64,000 nucleotides of DNA from positions 1 to 64,000 of the forward strand of contig DASQZT010000297.1 of NCBI GenBank assembly GCA_035638575.1. The letters are read 5' to 3'. Below the pieces are notes generated by a model, which worked only from the letters and a program-made list of their open reading frames with translations, did not search any database and was not told where the DNA came from. Source of the stretch: DASQZT01 sp035638575 (GTDB lineage: Bacteria; Acidobacteriota; Terriglobia; Bryobacterales; Bryobacteraceae). The number at the start of each line of letters is the position of its first letter. The stretch's first letter is position 1. Position numbers and translations under genes: made by a program. Below are positions 1 to 7,980 of the stretch, piece by piece.

Positions 1-22
1 CCCGCCATCCTTTACGAATCGC

Positions 23-3000
23 TTAGAACGTCAGCTTGGCGCCGAGCTGCAGGTAACGCCCGAATGCGCCGATGCCGTTCACGCCGGTGCCGCTGCCGAC
101 AGTGCCTGTGATAACGCCGAAGTTGGCGTTGTTGCTCGAGCAGCACGAGTTGTTCGGATTGTTGAACGCCGGCGTGTTGGTCAAATCGAAGCTCTCGGCG
201 CGGACTTCCATCTTGAATCGCTCGGTAACCTGGAACGTCTTGAACATCGACAGGTCGATGCGGAACATGCCGGGTCCGCTGAGAATGTTGCGGCCACTGG
301 TGCCGAACACCCCCGCCCCAACGGGCTGCGTGAAGCTGGCCGTGCTGAACCACGGATTGCCCGGGCCGATGCCGTGGAGAATCTGCACCGGGGCCACCTG
401 GTTGGCGGTCTGGGTTTCACCCGGCGTATTCAGGGCGCCGCCGTTGGCGGTGATGTAGAAGGGGAAGCCGGTGCGCATCGTCCAGATGCCCGAAACCTGC
501 CAGCCTCCGATGGTTTTGGAAGCGATACCGCTATGGAGCCATTTCCGGCCCGGGCCCAACGGCAACGCATAGACGTAGCTCTGAGTGAAGCTTAGCGTAA
601 TATCGTCGTCAAAACGCGCCCAGTTCCGGGTCGGGTTGATGAACCACAGCAGGTTGCCATCGTCATCGGTCTGCATGCTCATGGCCTTCTGCCAGGTGAA
701 CGAGGTGGTGATGCTCAGGCCGGCGAAGAAGCGCCGGTCGAGCTTCGCCTGCAACGCATTGTAGCTGGAGGAGAAACCTCGCCAGCGCTGGGTGTAGCTC
801 TGGGTGTGCGGGGCGAAAACGTCGCCCGCGTTGCCCGAGTTCAGGGTGTAACTCACGTTCAGATTGACGTTGGTGGGCGTACGCACGCCGTGGTTGCCCA
901 CATAGGCCACGTCGAGCGTGAAGTGCCCCGGCAGCGCGCGCTGAATGGCGAAGTTCCAGGACTCCACGTAGGTGTTCTTGAAGTCCTTCGAAATCACGTC
1001 GAAATTCGAGCTGGCCAGCGTGCCGGTGGGCGTGATGATTCCGTTGGACGGAATCACGATCGGTACGGGCGCCGGGAAGCCGGCCTGGAAGGACGCCGGG
1101 GTCACACCGTCGCCCAGCACTGCCGGGCCGTAGCCGTTGGCGCCCGGAGCGGCGCTTGTGTTGTACGCATTGTTGGCGCGGACCGGGAAGTTATAAGCGT
1201 AGGTATTGTCCTGAAACGGCGTGTAACTGATGCCGAAACCGGCGCGAATGACCGTCTTCTCGGTCAAGCGGTAAGCCACGCCGAGGCGTGGCGCGAAGTA
1301 CTTGTACTGTGTCTGCATTCCCAGGTTGCTGGGATTGCCGCCGATCCCAGCGATGACCAACTGGTTGGCGTAGGGGTCGTAGTTGGAAAAGCCGCCTGGG
1401 AAGTGCGGCGTTCCTGGCGGGTAGAATTCCCAGCGCAGGCCCAGGTCGAGGGTCAGTTTCGGCGACACCTGCCACTTGTCGCCGGCAAACGCGAAGAACC
1501 AGGTATCGCGGTAGGCCGGGAAGTAGGTGTCCAGGTCGCGGCCTGAGTAGCTGGGTAGGTCCAGCAGCAGGCTGCCCATCGTGTTACCCCAGCTCGTAGC
1601 GGCGCTTACAATCGACGTTTGACTGGAGGCGAAATTGTAGATCCCGCGCGGGCTATAGGTCTGGTCTTGCAGTAAGTCGTCGCGCACGCGCCGGACATCC
1701 ACACCCCACTTGATGGTGTGGTTGCCCTTGATCTTGGTCCACGTGTTGACCATGTCGATATTGGCCTCGGCGCGGTCCCAAGGCAGGCTGGCGGTGTATC
1801 CGACCATCGGGTTGGAGAAGGGACCGTTGATGCCCACCAGGCCGCTGGTGAACGGATCGGACGCCAGATTGACACCCGGAATCCCGATGTTGGTGGAATC
1901 GTTGGTGCCGAAATCGCTGGGGTAAGCAGCGTTATGATAGTGGGCCACACCGACTCGGACTTCCGCCAGCAGGGTGGCGCTGAAGGTCCGGTTGTAATTG
2001 ATACCCGTGCTATAGGTTTTTTGCGTGCCGGTTCCCATGAAGGCGCTGTTCGGTCCAGGGCCGCCGGCGGTGCCGAAGAGGGGCGCCTGGAACTCCACCG
2101 GCCGCTGGAAGCTGAAGCGGCCGCTGAGGCGGTCCTTATCCGTGATGTCGTAGTCGATCTTGGCGTCCACCGAATCCTGATTCTTGGTGAACGGCAGAAC
2201 GGCGTAGTAGTTGTTGGTCGGGGCCGCCACATTGAAATTCTCGTTGGGTAGCGGGACCAGCGCCACGAGTTTCGCTGAAACCGCGTTGATCCGGCTCGAC
2301 GGGATGATATTGCCGGGGAACGGTTGGCGTCCGGCATCGTTGATTAGGGGGTTGCTGCCGGTCGCCGGGTCGTAAACGATCGTGGGAGACTCGCTCAAGT
2401 TACCGGTGCGGCTGAGCGCCGACGGGACGGTTACCAGGTTGGTATTCGCCTCGTGGTCTTCGATCCTCAAGTAATCGGAGAAGAAGAAAAGCTTGTTCTT
2501 CTTGATCGGGCCGCCGATGTTCCCGCCGAAGTAGTTGTACGCTACATGCCCCACCGTAGCGTTGAAAAAGCTGCGGGCGTCGAGATCGTTGTTCTGGAAG
2601 AATTCGTAGCCCGCGCCATGAAAATTGTTGGTGCCCGATTTGAGTACCACGTTGGTGACGGCGCCCGCGGCGCGGCCCAGTTCGGCCTCGAAGTTGTTGG
2701 TCGAGACATCCACGGTCTGAATGGACTCCGCCGGGGGAACCAGGATCTGGAGCAGGCCGGTTCGCTCGTTATCGTCGATACCCTCGATCTGGTAGCTGTT
2801 TCCCTGGCGCCCCTGGCCGTTGACTTGGGTTTGCAGCGAGCCTCCCGAGTTGAAGAACTGGGAGTGCTGCCAGGTGGCCGGCGAGGTGCCCGGAACCAGG
2901 TTCAGCAGCGCCTGGAAATTGCGATTGGTGCCCAGCGGCAGATTCGCCACTGACACCGTGTCGATGGAACGGCCGACATCCGAGCGGTCCGTCTGTAGGA

Positions 3001-3376
3001 CCGGCGCGGCGCCCGTCACCTCGATGGTTTCACTGACGTTTCCGGGTTGCAGCCGCAGGTCGATGCGGACGCTGCTGTCCACCACGACTTCGACGTCTTT
3101 GCGGACCTCTTTCTTGAAGCCTTGCGACTCCGCGGAAACGGTATAGCGTCCCGGCGGAAGGTCGGGGAACGTGAAGTTTCCGCTATCGTTGGTTTGAGCG
3201 GTGTGGGAGACTCCCGTGTTCTGCTCGGTGAGTGTCACTTTGGCATTCGGAACGACCGCGCCGGTGGCATCGGTCACCGTTCCGAGCAACGTAGCATTGA
3301 CCGCCTGGGAGTACGCCATGCCGGCGCACACCAGGGCCAAAGCAAGTAGAACGCACATGGTTCTGATTTTCAGCAT
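23..3376 (-). CDS. Oar-like TonB-dependent outer-membrane receptor
   Basis: Predicted outer-membrane receptor of 1117 aa that would import or bind a large substrate with energy from TonB. A Sec signal peptide ends near AYSQA (residues 22-26). Residues about 28-110 form a carboxypeptidase-regulatory-like beta-sandwich (GTVTDATGAVVPNAKVTL). A plug-like region follows, with NSYQIEGIDDNERTG and GAVTNVVLKSGTNNFHG motifs, and then a long beta-barrel. The chain ends in a Phe (LQLGAKLTF), as is usual for barrel proteins. The length matches the acidobacterial Oar/TonB family. The ATG at 3376 is preceded by AAAGGAG at a good distance. The next gene upstream on the same strand is a secreted cupin, 358 bp away, so it is probably transcribed alone. 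The substrate cannot be read from sequence; carbohydrate is a guess from the surrounding genes. Confidence 0.92.
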   Translation of the reverse strand: MLKIRTMCVLLALALVCAGMAYSQAVNATLLGTVTDATGAVVPNAKVTLTEQNTGVSHTAQTNDSGNFTFPDLPPGRYTVSAESQGFKKEVRKDVEVVVDSSVRIDLRLQPGNVSETIEVTGAAPVLQTDRSDVGRSIDTVSVANLPLGTNRNFQALLNLVPGTSPATWQHSQFFNSGGSLQTQVNGQGRQGNSYQIEGIDDNERTGLLQILVPPAESIQTVDVSTNNFEAELGRAAGAVTNVVLKSGTNNFHGAGYEFFQNNDLDARSFFNATVGHVAYNYFGGNIGGPIKKNKLFFFSDYLRIEDHEANTNLVTVPSALSRTGNLSESPTIVYDPATGSNPLINDAGRQPFPGNIIPSSRINAVSAKLVALVPLPNENFNVAAPTNNYYAVLPFTKNQDSVDAKIDYDITDKDRLSGRFSFQRPVEFQAPLFGTAGGPGPNSAFMGTGTQKTYSTGINYNRTFSATLLAEVRVGVAHYHNAAYPSDFGTNDSTNIGIPGVNLASDPFTSGLVGINGPFSNPMVGYTASLPWDRAEANIDMVNTWTKIKGNHTIKWGVDVRRVRDDLLQDQTYSPRGIYNFASSQTSIVSAATSWGNTMGSLLLDLPSYSGRDLDTYFPAYRDTWFFAFAGDKWQVSPKLTLDLGLRWEFYPPGTPHFPGGFSNYDPYANQLVIAGIGGNPSNLGMQTQYKYFAPRLGVAYRLTEKTVIRAGFGISYTPFQDNTYAYNFPVRANNAYNTSAAPGANGYGPAVLGDGVTPASFQAGFPAPVPIVIPSNGIITPTGTLASSNFDVISKDFKNTYVESWNFAIQRALPGHFTLDVAYVGNHGVRTPTNVNLNVSYTLNSGNAGDVFAPHTQSYTQRWRGFSSSYNALQAKLDRRFFAGLSITTSFTWQKAMSMQTDDDGNLLWFINPTRNWARFDDDITLSFTQSYVYALPLGPGRKWLHSGIASKTIGGWQVSGIWTMRTGFPFYITANGGALNTPGETQTANQVAPVQILHGIGPGNPWFSTASFTQPVGAGVFGTSGRNILSGPGMFRIDLSMFKTFQVTERFKMEVRAESFDLTNTPAFNNPNNSCCSSNNANFGVITGTVGSGTGVNGIGAFGRYLQLGAKLTF

Positions 3377-3734
3377 AAGACTCCTTTCTCAACTCCAGAG
3401 AAGCGTGGACCTGGCGAGACCAGGGCCAGATCGGGTACAGATCATTATATGCTCAATTCAGGTCCGAATGCGCCGTTGAGTCGGAAGTTTGTATCTGAAA
3501 ACAAGGAAGCCCGGGCTCGGCCGGCGTGGTCCGAAGTGCCCGCCTGGCCCCTGGCATTGGACGAAAACATCCCATACTATGGCGCTAAATTTACAAGTTC
3601 TCTCGCCACGTGGAATTGTTCTTAAGTCAAAATGACCAATTGAGACACCGTAGTACGAATAGTACTCTCTTGTGTGCTTGCCGTGCGGGAGTCAGCGTGA
3701 AGTATGGTGAAAGCGCTTGCACACGGCGGACAGG
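3377..3734. other. Intergenic region upstream of the receptor gene
   Basis: This 358-bp stretch lies between the stop of the cupin gene and the start of the receptor, both on the minus strand. No convincing coding frame is visible. It should hold the receptor promoter: on the minus strand there is a TATAAT (3449 to 3444). The sequence TAGTAC occurs twice, at 3651-3656 and 3660-3665, separated by GAA. The same segment can be read as the short inverted repeat AGTAC-N5-GTACT (3652-3666), a possible operator. Confidence 0.5.
3444..3449 (-). promoter_or_regulatory. Candidate -10 element of the receptor gene
   Basis: The minus strand reads TATAAT here, 68 nt before the receptor ATG at 3376. No good -35 hexamer lies 16-18 bp upstream, so this is only a perfect-consensus -10 in otherwise GC-rich DNA. 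Confidence 0.35.
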
Positions 3735-4640
3735 TCAGTTCGCCCCGCGACGGCCACCCTGGGCATCGATGCTGTCCACTCTCCGGCTGCTGTCCCGCGA
3801 AACTCCTACAATCAGAAATTCCAAAGGTTGGCTCCCAGTGTTCTCCACCGAATGAACGTCGTTGAGTTGGATGGGGATCGCATCGCCCGTGTGGATCGGC
3901 GCAGTTTCAGAACCCGGCCCCTGCGCCGATACCGTGACCGTGCCATCGCCGTTCATCACGTAGTAGAACTCCGCCACCTCCCTGTGGAAGTGCGGGCCGG
4001 TCGAGGCCCCTGGCGGAAGCACCAGGTGATCCACATAGGCCCACGGGCTGGTGAATACCGGCGTGTCCAGTGCGCGCCTGTACTGAGCGGTCCCCTTCCC
4101 GCCGCTCATGCCGTTCACCGGACGAAGCAGCACGCGATCCAGCCGCATGGTCATGAACGCCGGGATAGGATCGAGCGGCACGCCCACACGCGCATCGCCC
4201 AAGTTGAACGCGTCGTAAGTCCCTTTCATCGCCGACACGTTGATGTTCATCCATTGAATCGGCTTGTCGGTCGCATTGTAGATGGCATGCGAATGCCCCA
4301 TCCGGCACGGGGCGCCGGCCGGTCCCTTCAGCAGCGAAGTCCGCCCGTCGATCGTAAACTGCGCCTCCCCGTCGAAGATCACGAACATCTCCTCGCACTG
4401 ATTATGAAAATGGGCGCCGATCCCGCTCTTCGGCTCGATGATACCCCGGTGCAGAAAGTAGAGGTTGGTGTCGAGCGAGTGAGCGTCGAACAAGGCCATG
4501 TAATCCAGTTGGCCGGCCCCGTCGTGGACCGCTTTGGAGGGCCGATATTTGGACGGGTCCGTGTGAACGATGCGCTGGGCCAATGGCTCGCGCGCCGCCA
4601 GTGGAACCATCAGGAGAACTGCGAGACAGAGTGTCTTCAT
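3735..4640 (-). CDS. Secreted double-cupin protein (paralogue A)
   Basis: Exported protein of 301 aa with two cupin barrels; enzymatic role unknown. The signal peptide is MKTLCLAVLLMVPLAAREPLA. The first cupin motif is GAHFHNQCEEMFVIFDGEA (HxH then Glu) and the second is GPHFHREVAEFYYVMNGDG, so both barrels keep plausible metal ligands. A GAGG element precedes the ATG at 4640. It is divergent from a clear paralogue at 4756. The two share the segments HTDPSKYR, FTIDGRTSLLKG and GAPCRMGHSHAIYN and the same domain order, so they arose by duplication. It could be a dioxygenase, isomerase or lyase acting in the periplasm. The SMP-30 lactonase coupled to the partner gene hints at sugar-acid or lactone chemistry, but that is inference. 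Confidence 0.85.
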   Translation of the reverse strand: MKTLCLAVLLMVPLAAREPLAQRIVHTDPSKYRPSKAVHDGAGQLDYMALFDAHSLDTNLYFLHRGIIEPKSGIGAHFHNQCEEMFVIFDGEAQFTIDGRTSLLKGPAGAPCRMGHSHAIYNATDKPIQWMNINVSAMKGTYDAFNLGDARVGVPLDPIPAFMTMRLDRVLLRPVNGMSGGKGTAQYRRALDTPVFTSPWAYVDHLVLPPGASTGPHFHREVAEFYYVMNGDGTVTVSAQGPGSETAPIHTGDAIPIQLNDVHSVENTGSQPLEFLIVGVSRDSSRRVDSIDAQGGRRGAN

Positions 4641-4679
4641 GTGTTACCTCACCGCCCCGCGACCGGGTGCCCTGCGCTT

Positions 4680-4704
4680 CCGAGCCGCGCGCATAAGCAA
4701 GCGG
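4680..4704. repeat. Dispersed intergenic repeat, copy 1
   Basis: The segment reads CCGAGCCGCGCG, then CATAAGCAAGCGG. A near-identical segment occurs at 24925-24947. Read on the minus strand it encodes LAYARGSE, a string I recall as recurring in spurious acidobacterial gene calls because of a widespread intergenic repeat. This copy sits between the two divergent cupin genes, where their promoters must be. Confidence 0.6.
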
Positions 4705-4755
4705 TACGCCGGACGACATGATAACATGCTACATTGTTCGCCCAGAGGCCTCACT

Positions 4756-5625
4756 ATGAAACGCACCTTAGCTGTCTTCCTCACCGCGGTACTGCCGGCG
4801 CTGGCCGCCACCCCGCTGGCGCAGCGCATCGGACACACCGATCCGAGTAAGTACCGGAAGAGCCGTTCCCACGGGAGCGTCGGTGACATGGCCTGCATGA
4901 CTCTCATCCCCGGCAACACCATGACCGCCAATCTCAACTTCGTGCATCGCTGCCAGATGATGCCCGGCGGCGGCGGCGTGGGCCATCACTTTCACAACCA
5001 GAATGAGGAGATGTTTGTCGTCTTCGATGGCGAGGCCGAATTCACCATCGACGGCCGCACGTCTCTGCTCAAGGGTACCGTCGGCGCCCCCTGCCGCATG
5101 GGACATTCCCACGCCATCTACAATCCCACTGACAAGCCCATCGAGTTCATGAACATCAACGTCGCTTCGGTGAAAGGACAATATGACGCTTTCAACCTCG
5201 AGGATCCCCGCGTCGGCGCGCCCAAGGACCCCATTCCCGTTTTCATGACCATGCGCCTCGATAAAGCTTTGCTCCGCGCGCGCGAGAATTACCACGGCGG
5301 CTCGGGCACCGTGCGCTATCGCCGCGCCCTCGATCCCACGGTCTTCCTCACCAACTGGTCCTACATGGACCACCTGTTGATCACTCCCGGCGCCACCGAA
5401 GGTCTGCACCGGCATCCGCTCCTGGAGGAGATTTACTACGTCATCGGCGGCGATGGCGAGGCCAGGGTCAACGGCGAGACTGCCGCGATTCACAAGGGCG
5501 ATGCCGTCCCGGTATTCCTCAACGAAGCGCATGCGTTCGCCAATACCGGTACGCAGGATCTCGAGCTGATGATCATCGGCATCGCCATGCAGAAGGGCGC
5601 GCTGGATACCGTCGAGGTGAAGTGA
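4756..5625 (+). CDS. Secreted double-cupin protein (paralogue B)
   Basis: Exported 289-aa protein with two cupin barrels, paralogous to the divergent gene at 3735-4640. The ATG at 4756 gives a clean signal peptide (MKRTLAVFLTAVLPALAATP); the frame stays open further upstream, but that extension runs through the intergenic repeat and looks non-coding. Cupin motif 1 is GVGHHFHNQNEEMFVVFDG; cupin motif 2 is GLHRHPLLEEIYYVIGGDG. The stop codon overlaps the GTG start of the SMP-30-like gene, so the two are very likely translated from one mRNA. Substrate unknown. The strong conservation between the two paralogues, including the segment after the signal peptide (PLAQRI, HTDPSKYR), suggests both are functional. 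Confidence 0.87.
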   Translation: MKRTLAVFLTAVLPALAATPLAQRIGHTDPSKYRKSRSHGSVGDMACMTLIPGNTMTANLNFVHRCQMMPGGGGVGHHFHNQNEEMFVVFDGEAEFTIDGRTSLLKGTVGAPCRMGHSHAIYNPTDKPIEFMNINVASVKGQYDAFNLEDPRVGAPKDPIPVFMTMRLDKALLRARENYHGGSGTVRYRRALDPTVFLTNWSYMDHLLITPGATEGLHRHPLLEEIYYVIGGDGEARVNGETAAIHKGDAVPVFLNEAHAFANTGTQDLELMIIGIAMQKGALDTVEVK

Positions 5626-6611
5626 ACCGCATGCGATTTCTGATCGTGCTGGCCGGGGCCGCCACAGCCTCAGCCCTCGCCGCCCCCGCCGCCCGGCAGC
5701 GGGTCACCGAAGGGGAACTGAAACTGGTCTTCGACACGCCTCCCGGCGTGGCCCGCGAGGGACCATCCTGGGACCCGGCCGGTTATCTCTACTTCGTAGG
5801 CAACAACAAAGTGTCGCGCATGAATTCCGAAGGGAAGGTGGAAGCCTTCAAAGACCCTTCTCCCGGCGCCAACGGAACCCTGCTCGACCCGCAAAAGCGG
5901 CTGGTGGTGTGCGAGTCCCAGAGCCGCCGCGTGATTCGCATCGAGCGCAACGGATCGGTCACGGTGCTTGCCGACAGCTATGAGGGCAAGAAGTTCAATT
6001 CGCCCAACGACGCTTCCATCGATTCGAAAGGCCGCATCTACTTCAGCGATCCCCGTTACGGAAGGCGGGATACGATGGAGATCCTGGATGCCGGCGGGAA
6101 GCAGGTGGAAGGCGTGTATCGCGTCGATGCTCCGGGAAAGGTCGCGCGCGTCACCACGCACGAAGTGGACCGGCCCAACGGGCTCCTGGTGTCGCCCGGG
6201 GACCGCTATCTGTACGTTGCCGACAACAATAACAATACCCAGGGCGGCGCGCGCAAGATCTGGCGGTTCGACCTTAAGAAGGCTGGGACCATCGACCCTG
6301 CCAGCCGCAAGCTGATCTTCGACTGGCACACCGCGCGCGGTCCCGACGGATTCAAGATGGACCGGCAGGGCCGGTTGTTCGTCGCCGCGGGCCTCAACCG
6401 CGCTTCGCGCTTCGAGACCATCGACGAGTACAAGGGTGGAGTCTTCATCATTTCGCCGGAAGGCAAGCTGATCGAGTTTGTTCCGCTCCCCAAGGATGAG
6501 ACCACCAATCTCGCTTTCGGCGGTCCCGACTTGAAGACGCTGTATATCACGTGCGGCGGATCGCTTTACAGCATTCGCGTCAAGACGGCTGGCCTGATCA
6601 CCGCCAGGTGA
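5622..6611 (+). CDS. Secreted SMP-30/gluconolactonase-like beta-propeller
   Basis: Predicted periplasmic or secreted lactonase of 329 aa from the SMP-30/gluconolactonase/LRE family, which opens sugar lactones using one bound divalent metal. Family motifs: EGPSWDPAGYLYFVGNN (metal Glu), NSPNDASIDSKGRIYFSDP, VDRPNGLLVSPGDRYLYVAD (Asn) and GPDGFKMDRQGRLFVAAG (Asp). A signal peptide covers about the first 23 residues. The start is GTG 5622, whose bases overlap the cupin stop codon; ATG 5631 is an alternative that would also leave an intact signal peptide. The overlap indicates translational coupling with the double cupin, so the two probably act on one pathway outside the cytoplasm. Confidence 0.85.
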   Translation: MNRMRFLIVLAGAATASALAAPAARQRVTEGELKLVFDTPPGVAREGPSWDPAGYLYFVGNNKVSRMNSEGKVEAFKDPSPGANGTLLDPQKRLVVCESQSRRVIRIERNGSVTVLADSYEGKKFNSPNDASIDSKGRIYFSDPRYGRRDTMEILDAGGKQVEGVYRVDAPGKVARVTTHEVDRPNGLLVSPGDRYLYVADNNNNTQGGARKIWRFDLKKAGTIDPASRKLIFDWHTARGPDGFKMDRQGRLFVAAGLNRASRFETIDEYKGGVFIISPEGKLIEFVPLPKDETTNLAFGGPDLKTLYITCGGSLYSIRVKTAGLITAR

Positions 6612-6627
6612 TTCCGAGCGGTCCCCC

Positions 6628-7404
6628 CTACCGTCCCCGGAACGCGCCGCCCAGCGATTCCCTCGAATAACCCGCCGGCGCCTCGCCGGTCACCGCATAC
6701 CGGTACAGCGCCACCACAAGAATTTCCCGGGCCGCTGTCATCGCCGCCACCATCAGGACGAAGTACAGAATTCCCGCCGGCAGCACCAGTACGCCAAGCA
6801 CGATCCCCGGGATGGCAAACAGCAGCATCAACCACATGAAATGCAGTCCGGCCACCAGTTGCTCACCCCAGGTCTTCTTGAAAAGCTCGCTCGACCGCCG
6901 GATGGAGTCCATCACGTTCCGGTCCTCCAGGACCAGCACGGGGACGATCAAATAGGTCGCCAGCGACCAGGCCAGGCCGGACATCGCGGCCACGATCCGT
7001 ACCACCCAGCCGGCGCGCTGCTCGATCGCCCGGATGATCACGCCTACGGTGCTGGTGACCACCGCCCACAACAGGATGCTCCCCGCCCGTTGGCCTGCCT
7101 GCCGCATTCCGTCCCCGATCGCCGGTTCCCCGCCGGAGAACCGGATCTGCGCGCAAGCCGCCATCGCGCAATTGAAGAAGATCATCACGAAAGAACAGGT
7201 GCAGTACCACAGAAACATCCACAGCCAGGTCACCGGGCCCGCCCAATGCGCGTCCGAGGGACGCCACGGCGCCGCGCCGGTCAGCGCCCAAAAATAAGGA
7301 ACCGTTACCGCGATTGCGCCCAGCCCGCTCAGGATCGGAAACAACACCAGCTTCTTGTCTTTGCGGAGCACCGCAAAACTCTGTGCGATCAAGGTCCACG
7401 TCAT
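6628..7404 (-). CDS. Multi-pass membrane protein, DUF6159-like
   Basis: A 258-aa integral membrane protein with about six hydrophobic segments (for example LVLFPILSGLGAIAVTVPYF near residue 20, and LMLLFAIPGIVLGVLVLPAG). The start MTWTLIAQSFAVLRKDKKLVLFP matches what I recall of the DUF6159 family, which has no assigned function. The ATG at 7404 has AGAGGAC upstream and a TATACT (plus coordinates 7426-7431) that could be its -10. It is divergent from the small secreted protein at 7628, and the large palindrome at 7507-7542 lies between them. Its stop lies 16 bp from the end of the convergent SMP-30 gene. Confidence 0.75.
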   Translation of the reverse strand: MTWTLIAQSFAVLRKDKKLVLFPILSGLGAIAVTVPYFWALTGAAPWRPSDAHWAGPVTWLWMFLWYCTCSFVMIFFNCAMAACAQIRFSGGEPAIGDGMRQAGQRAGSILLWAVVTSTVGVIIRAIEQRAGWVVRIVAAMSGLAWSLATYLIVPVLVLEDRNVMDSIRRSSELFKKTWGEQLVAGLHFMWLMLLFAIPGIVLGVLVLPAGILYFVLMVAAMTAAREILVVALYRYAVTGEAPAGYSRESLGGAFRGR

Positions 7405-7425
7405 CGGGTCCTCTTTTCCTGGTTT

Positions 7426-7431
7426 AGTATA
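7426..7431 (-). promoter_or_regulatory. Candidate -10 element of the membrane-protein gene
   Basis: The minus strand reads TATACT 21 nt before the ATG at 7404, leaving room for a short leader with AGAGGAC as ribosome-binding site. No strong -35 is visible at 17 bp. Confidence 0.35.
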
Positions 7432-7506
7432 CGGCCGCCTTCGCGAAAAAACCGTCGGCTGTCCGCAAATGACTCAAAATACGGGAAATTTTTCTCTTGA
7501 CCGGTA

Positions 7507-7542
7507 ATCGCAAATCGCAATATTAATATTGCGATTTGCGAT
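7507..7542. promoter_or_regulatory. 36-bp perfect palindrome built of four heptamers
   Basis: These 36 bases equal their own reverse complement exactly. The structure is two direct copies of ATCGCAA, an 8-bp AT-only centre (TATTAATA), and two copies of the inverse TTGCGAT. It lies in the divergent intergenic region between the membrane protein (start 7404) and the small secreted protein (start 7628), ending 19 bp before the -35 of the latter. Such symmetry with repeated half-sites fits an operator or activator site for a dimeric or tetrameric regulator. It could also extrude as a cruciform. It lacks the GC-rich stem and T-run of a terminator. No regulator gene is adjacent. Confidence 0.75.
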
Positions 7543-7561
7543 ATTCCGGTGCCGCGTCCCG

Positions 7562-7590
7562 TTTACATCCGTCGCCGGGCGATCTATAGT
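7562..7590 (+). promoter_or_regulatory. Sigma-70-type promoter of the small secreted protein
   Basis: TTTACA (7562-7567) and TATAGT (7585-7590) are separated by exactly 17 bp, so both hexamers are near consensus with ideal spacing. The expected transcription start is near 7597, followed by AAAAGGAG (7613-7620) and the ATG at 7628. The palindrome at 7507-7542 lies just upstream of the -35. Confidence 0.65.
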
Positions 7591-7627
7591 AGCTTTGATG
7601 CACGCTCAGTTGAAAAGGAGATGGCTC

Positions 7628-7972
7628 ATGCACCGAACGTTCCTCAAAGTGATCGGGTTGTCATTGATTTCGCTGGCCCTGGTATTTCAAGCGGCGGCGG
7701 CTCCCCAGGCGAAGAATCCGCCCAAGATGGGGCAGTTGAGCGGAAATGTCCAGGGGATTGCCAAGGCCAGTTCCGAGATTACCCTTCAAAAGGGCAATAC
7801 CAAAAGAATCGTGATCTATAGCGCCGATACCAAATTCAACATGGGATCGAGCAAGAAGAGCACGCCCAGCTCGATCGATCAGGTGAAGGAAGGCAATTAC
7901 ATGTATTGCGGCGGCCCGTGGAATGGAGTAAAGCTGGCCGCCACCACTTGCACGTTCCGCGCGACGAAGTAA
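7628..7972 (+). CDS. Small secreted protein of unknown function
   Basis: A 114-aa exported protein that I do not recognise. The signal peptide is roughly MHRTFLKVIGLSLISLALVF, with cleavage after AAA. The mature part is a short beta-rich domain (GQLSGNVQGIAKASSEITLQ, KRIVIYSADTKFNMG) with two Cys (MYCGG and TTCTF) that could form a disulfide. It resembles small periplasmic proteins that bind or carry a ligand, but that is only an impression. The start ATG 7628 is chosen over the in-frame ATG 7598 because AAAAGGAG lies 7 nt before it and the signal peptide then begins correctly. A well-formed promoter and the 36-bp palindrome lie upstream, so it is probably tightly regulated. Confidence 0.7.
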   Translation: MHRTFLKVIGLSLISLALVFQAAAAPQAKNPPKMGQLSGNVQGIAKASSEITLQKGNTKRIVIYSADTKFNMGSSKKSTPSSIDQVKEGNYMYCGGPWNGVKLAATTCTFRATK

Positions 7973-7980
7973 AGGCGCTG

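Noticed and set aside
4402..4719. A minus-strand frame of 105 codons containing LAYARGSE
   Set aside because: It overlaps the cupin coding region in another frame and the N-terminal part comes from the intergenic repeat. No domain and no own promoter context.
7507..7542. The 36-bp palindrome as a transcription terminator
   Set aside because: The stem is AT-rich rather than GC-rich, there is no T-run on either side, and it lies upstream of both divergent genes rather than downstream of any.
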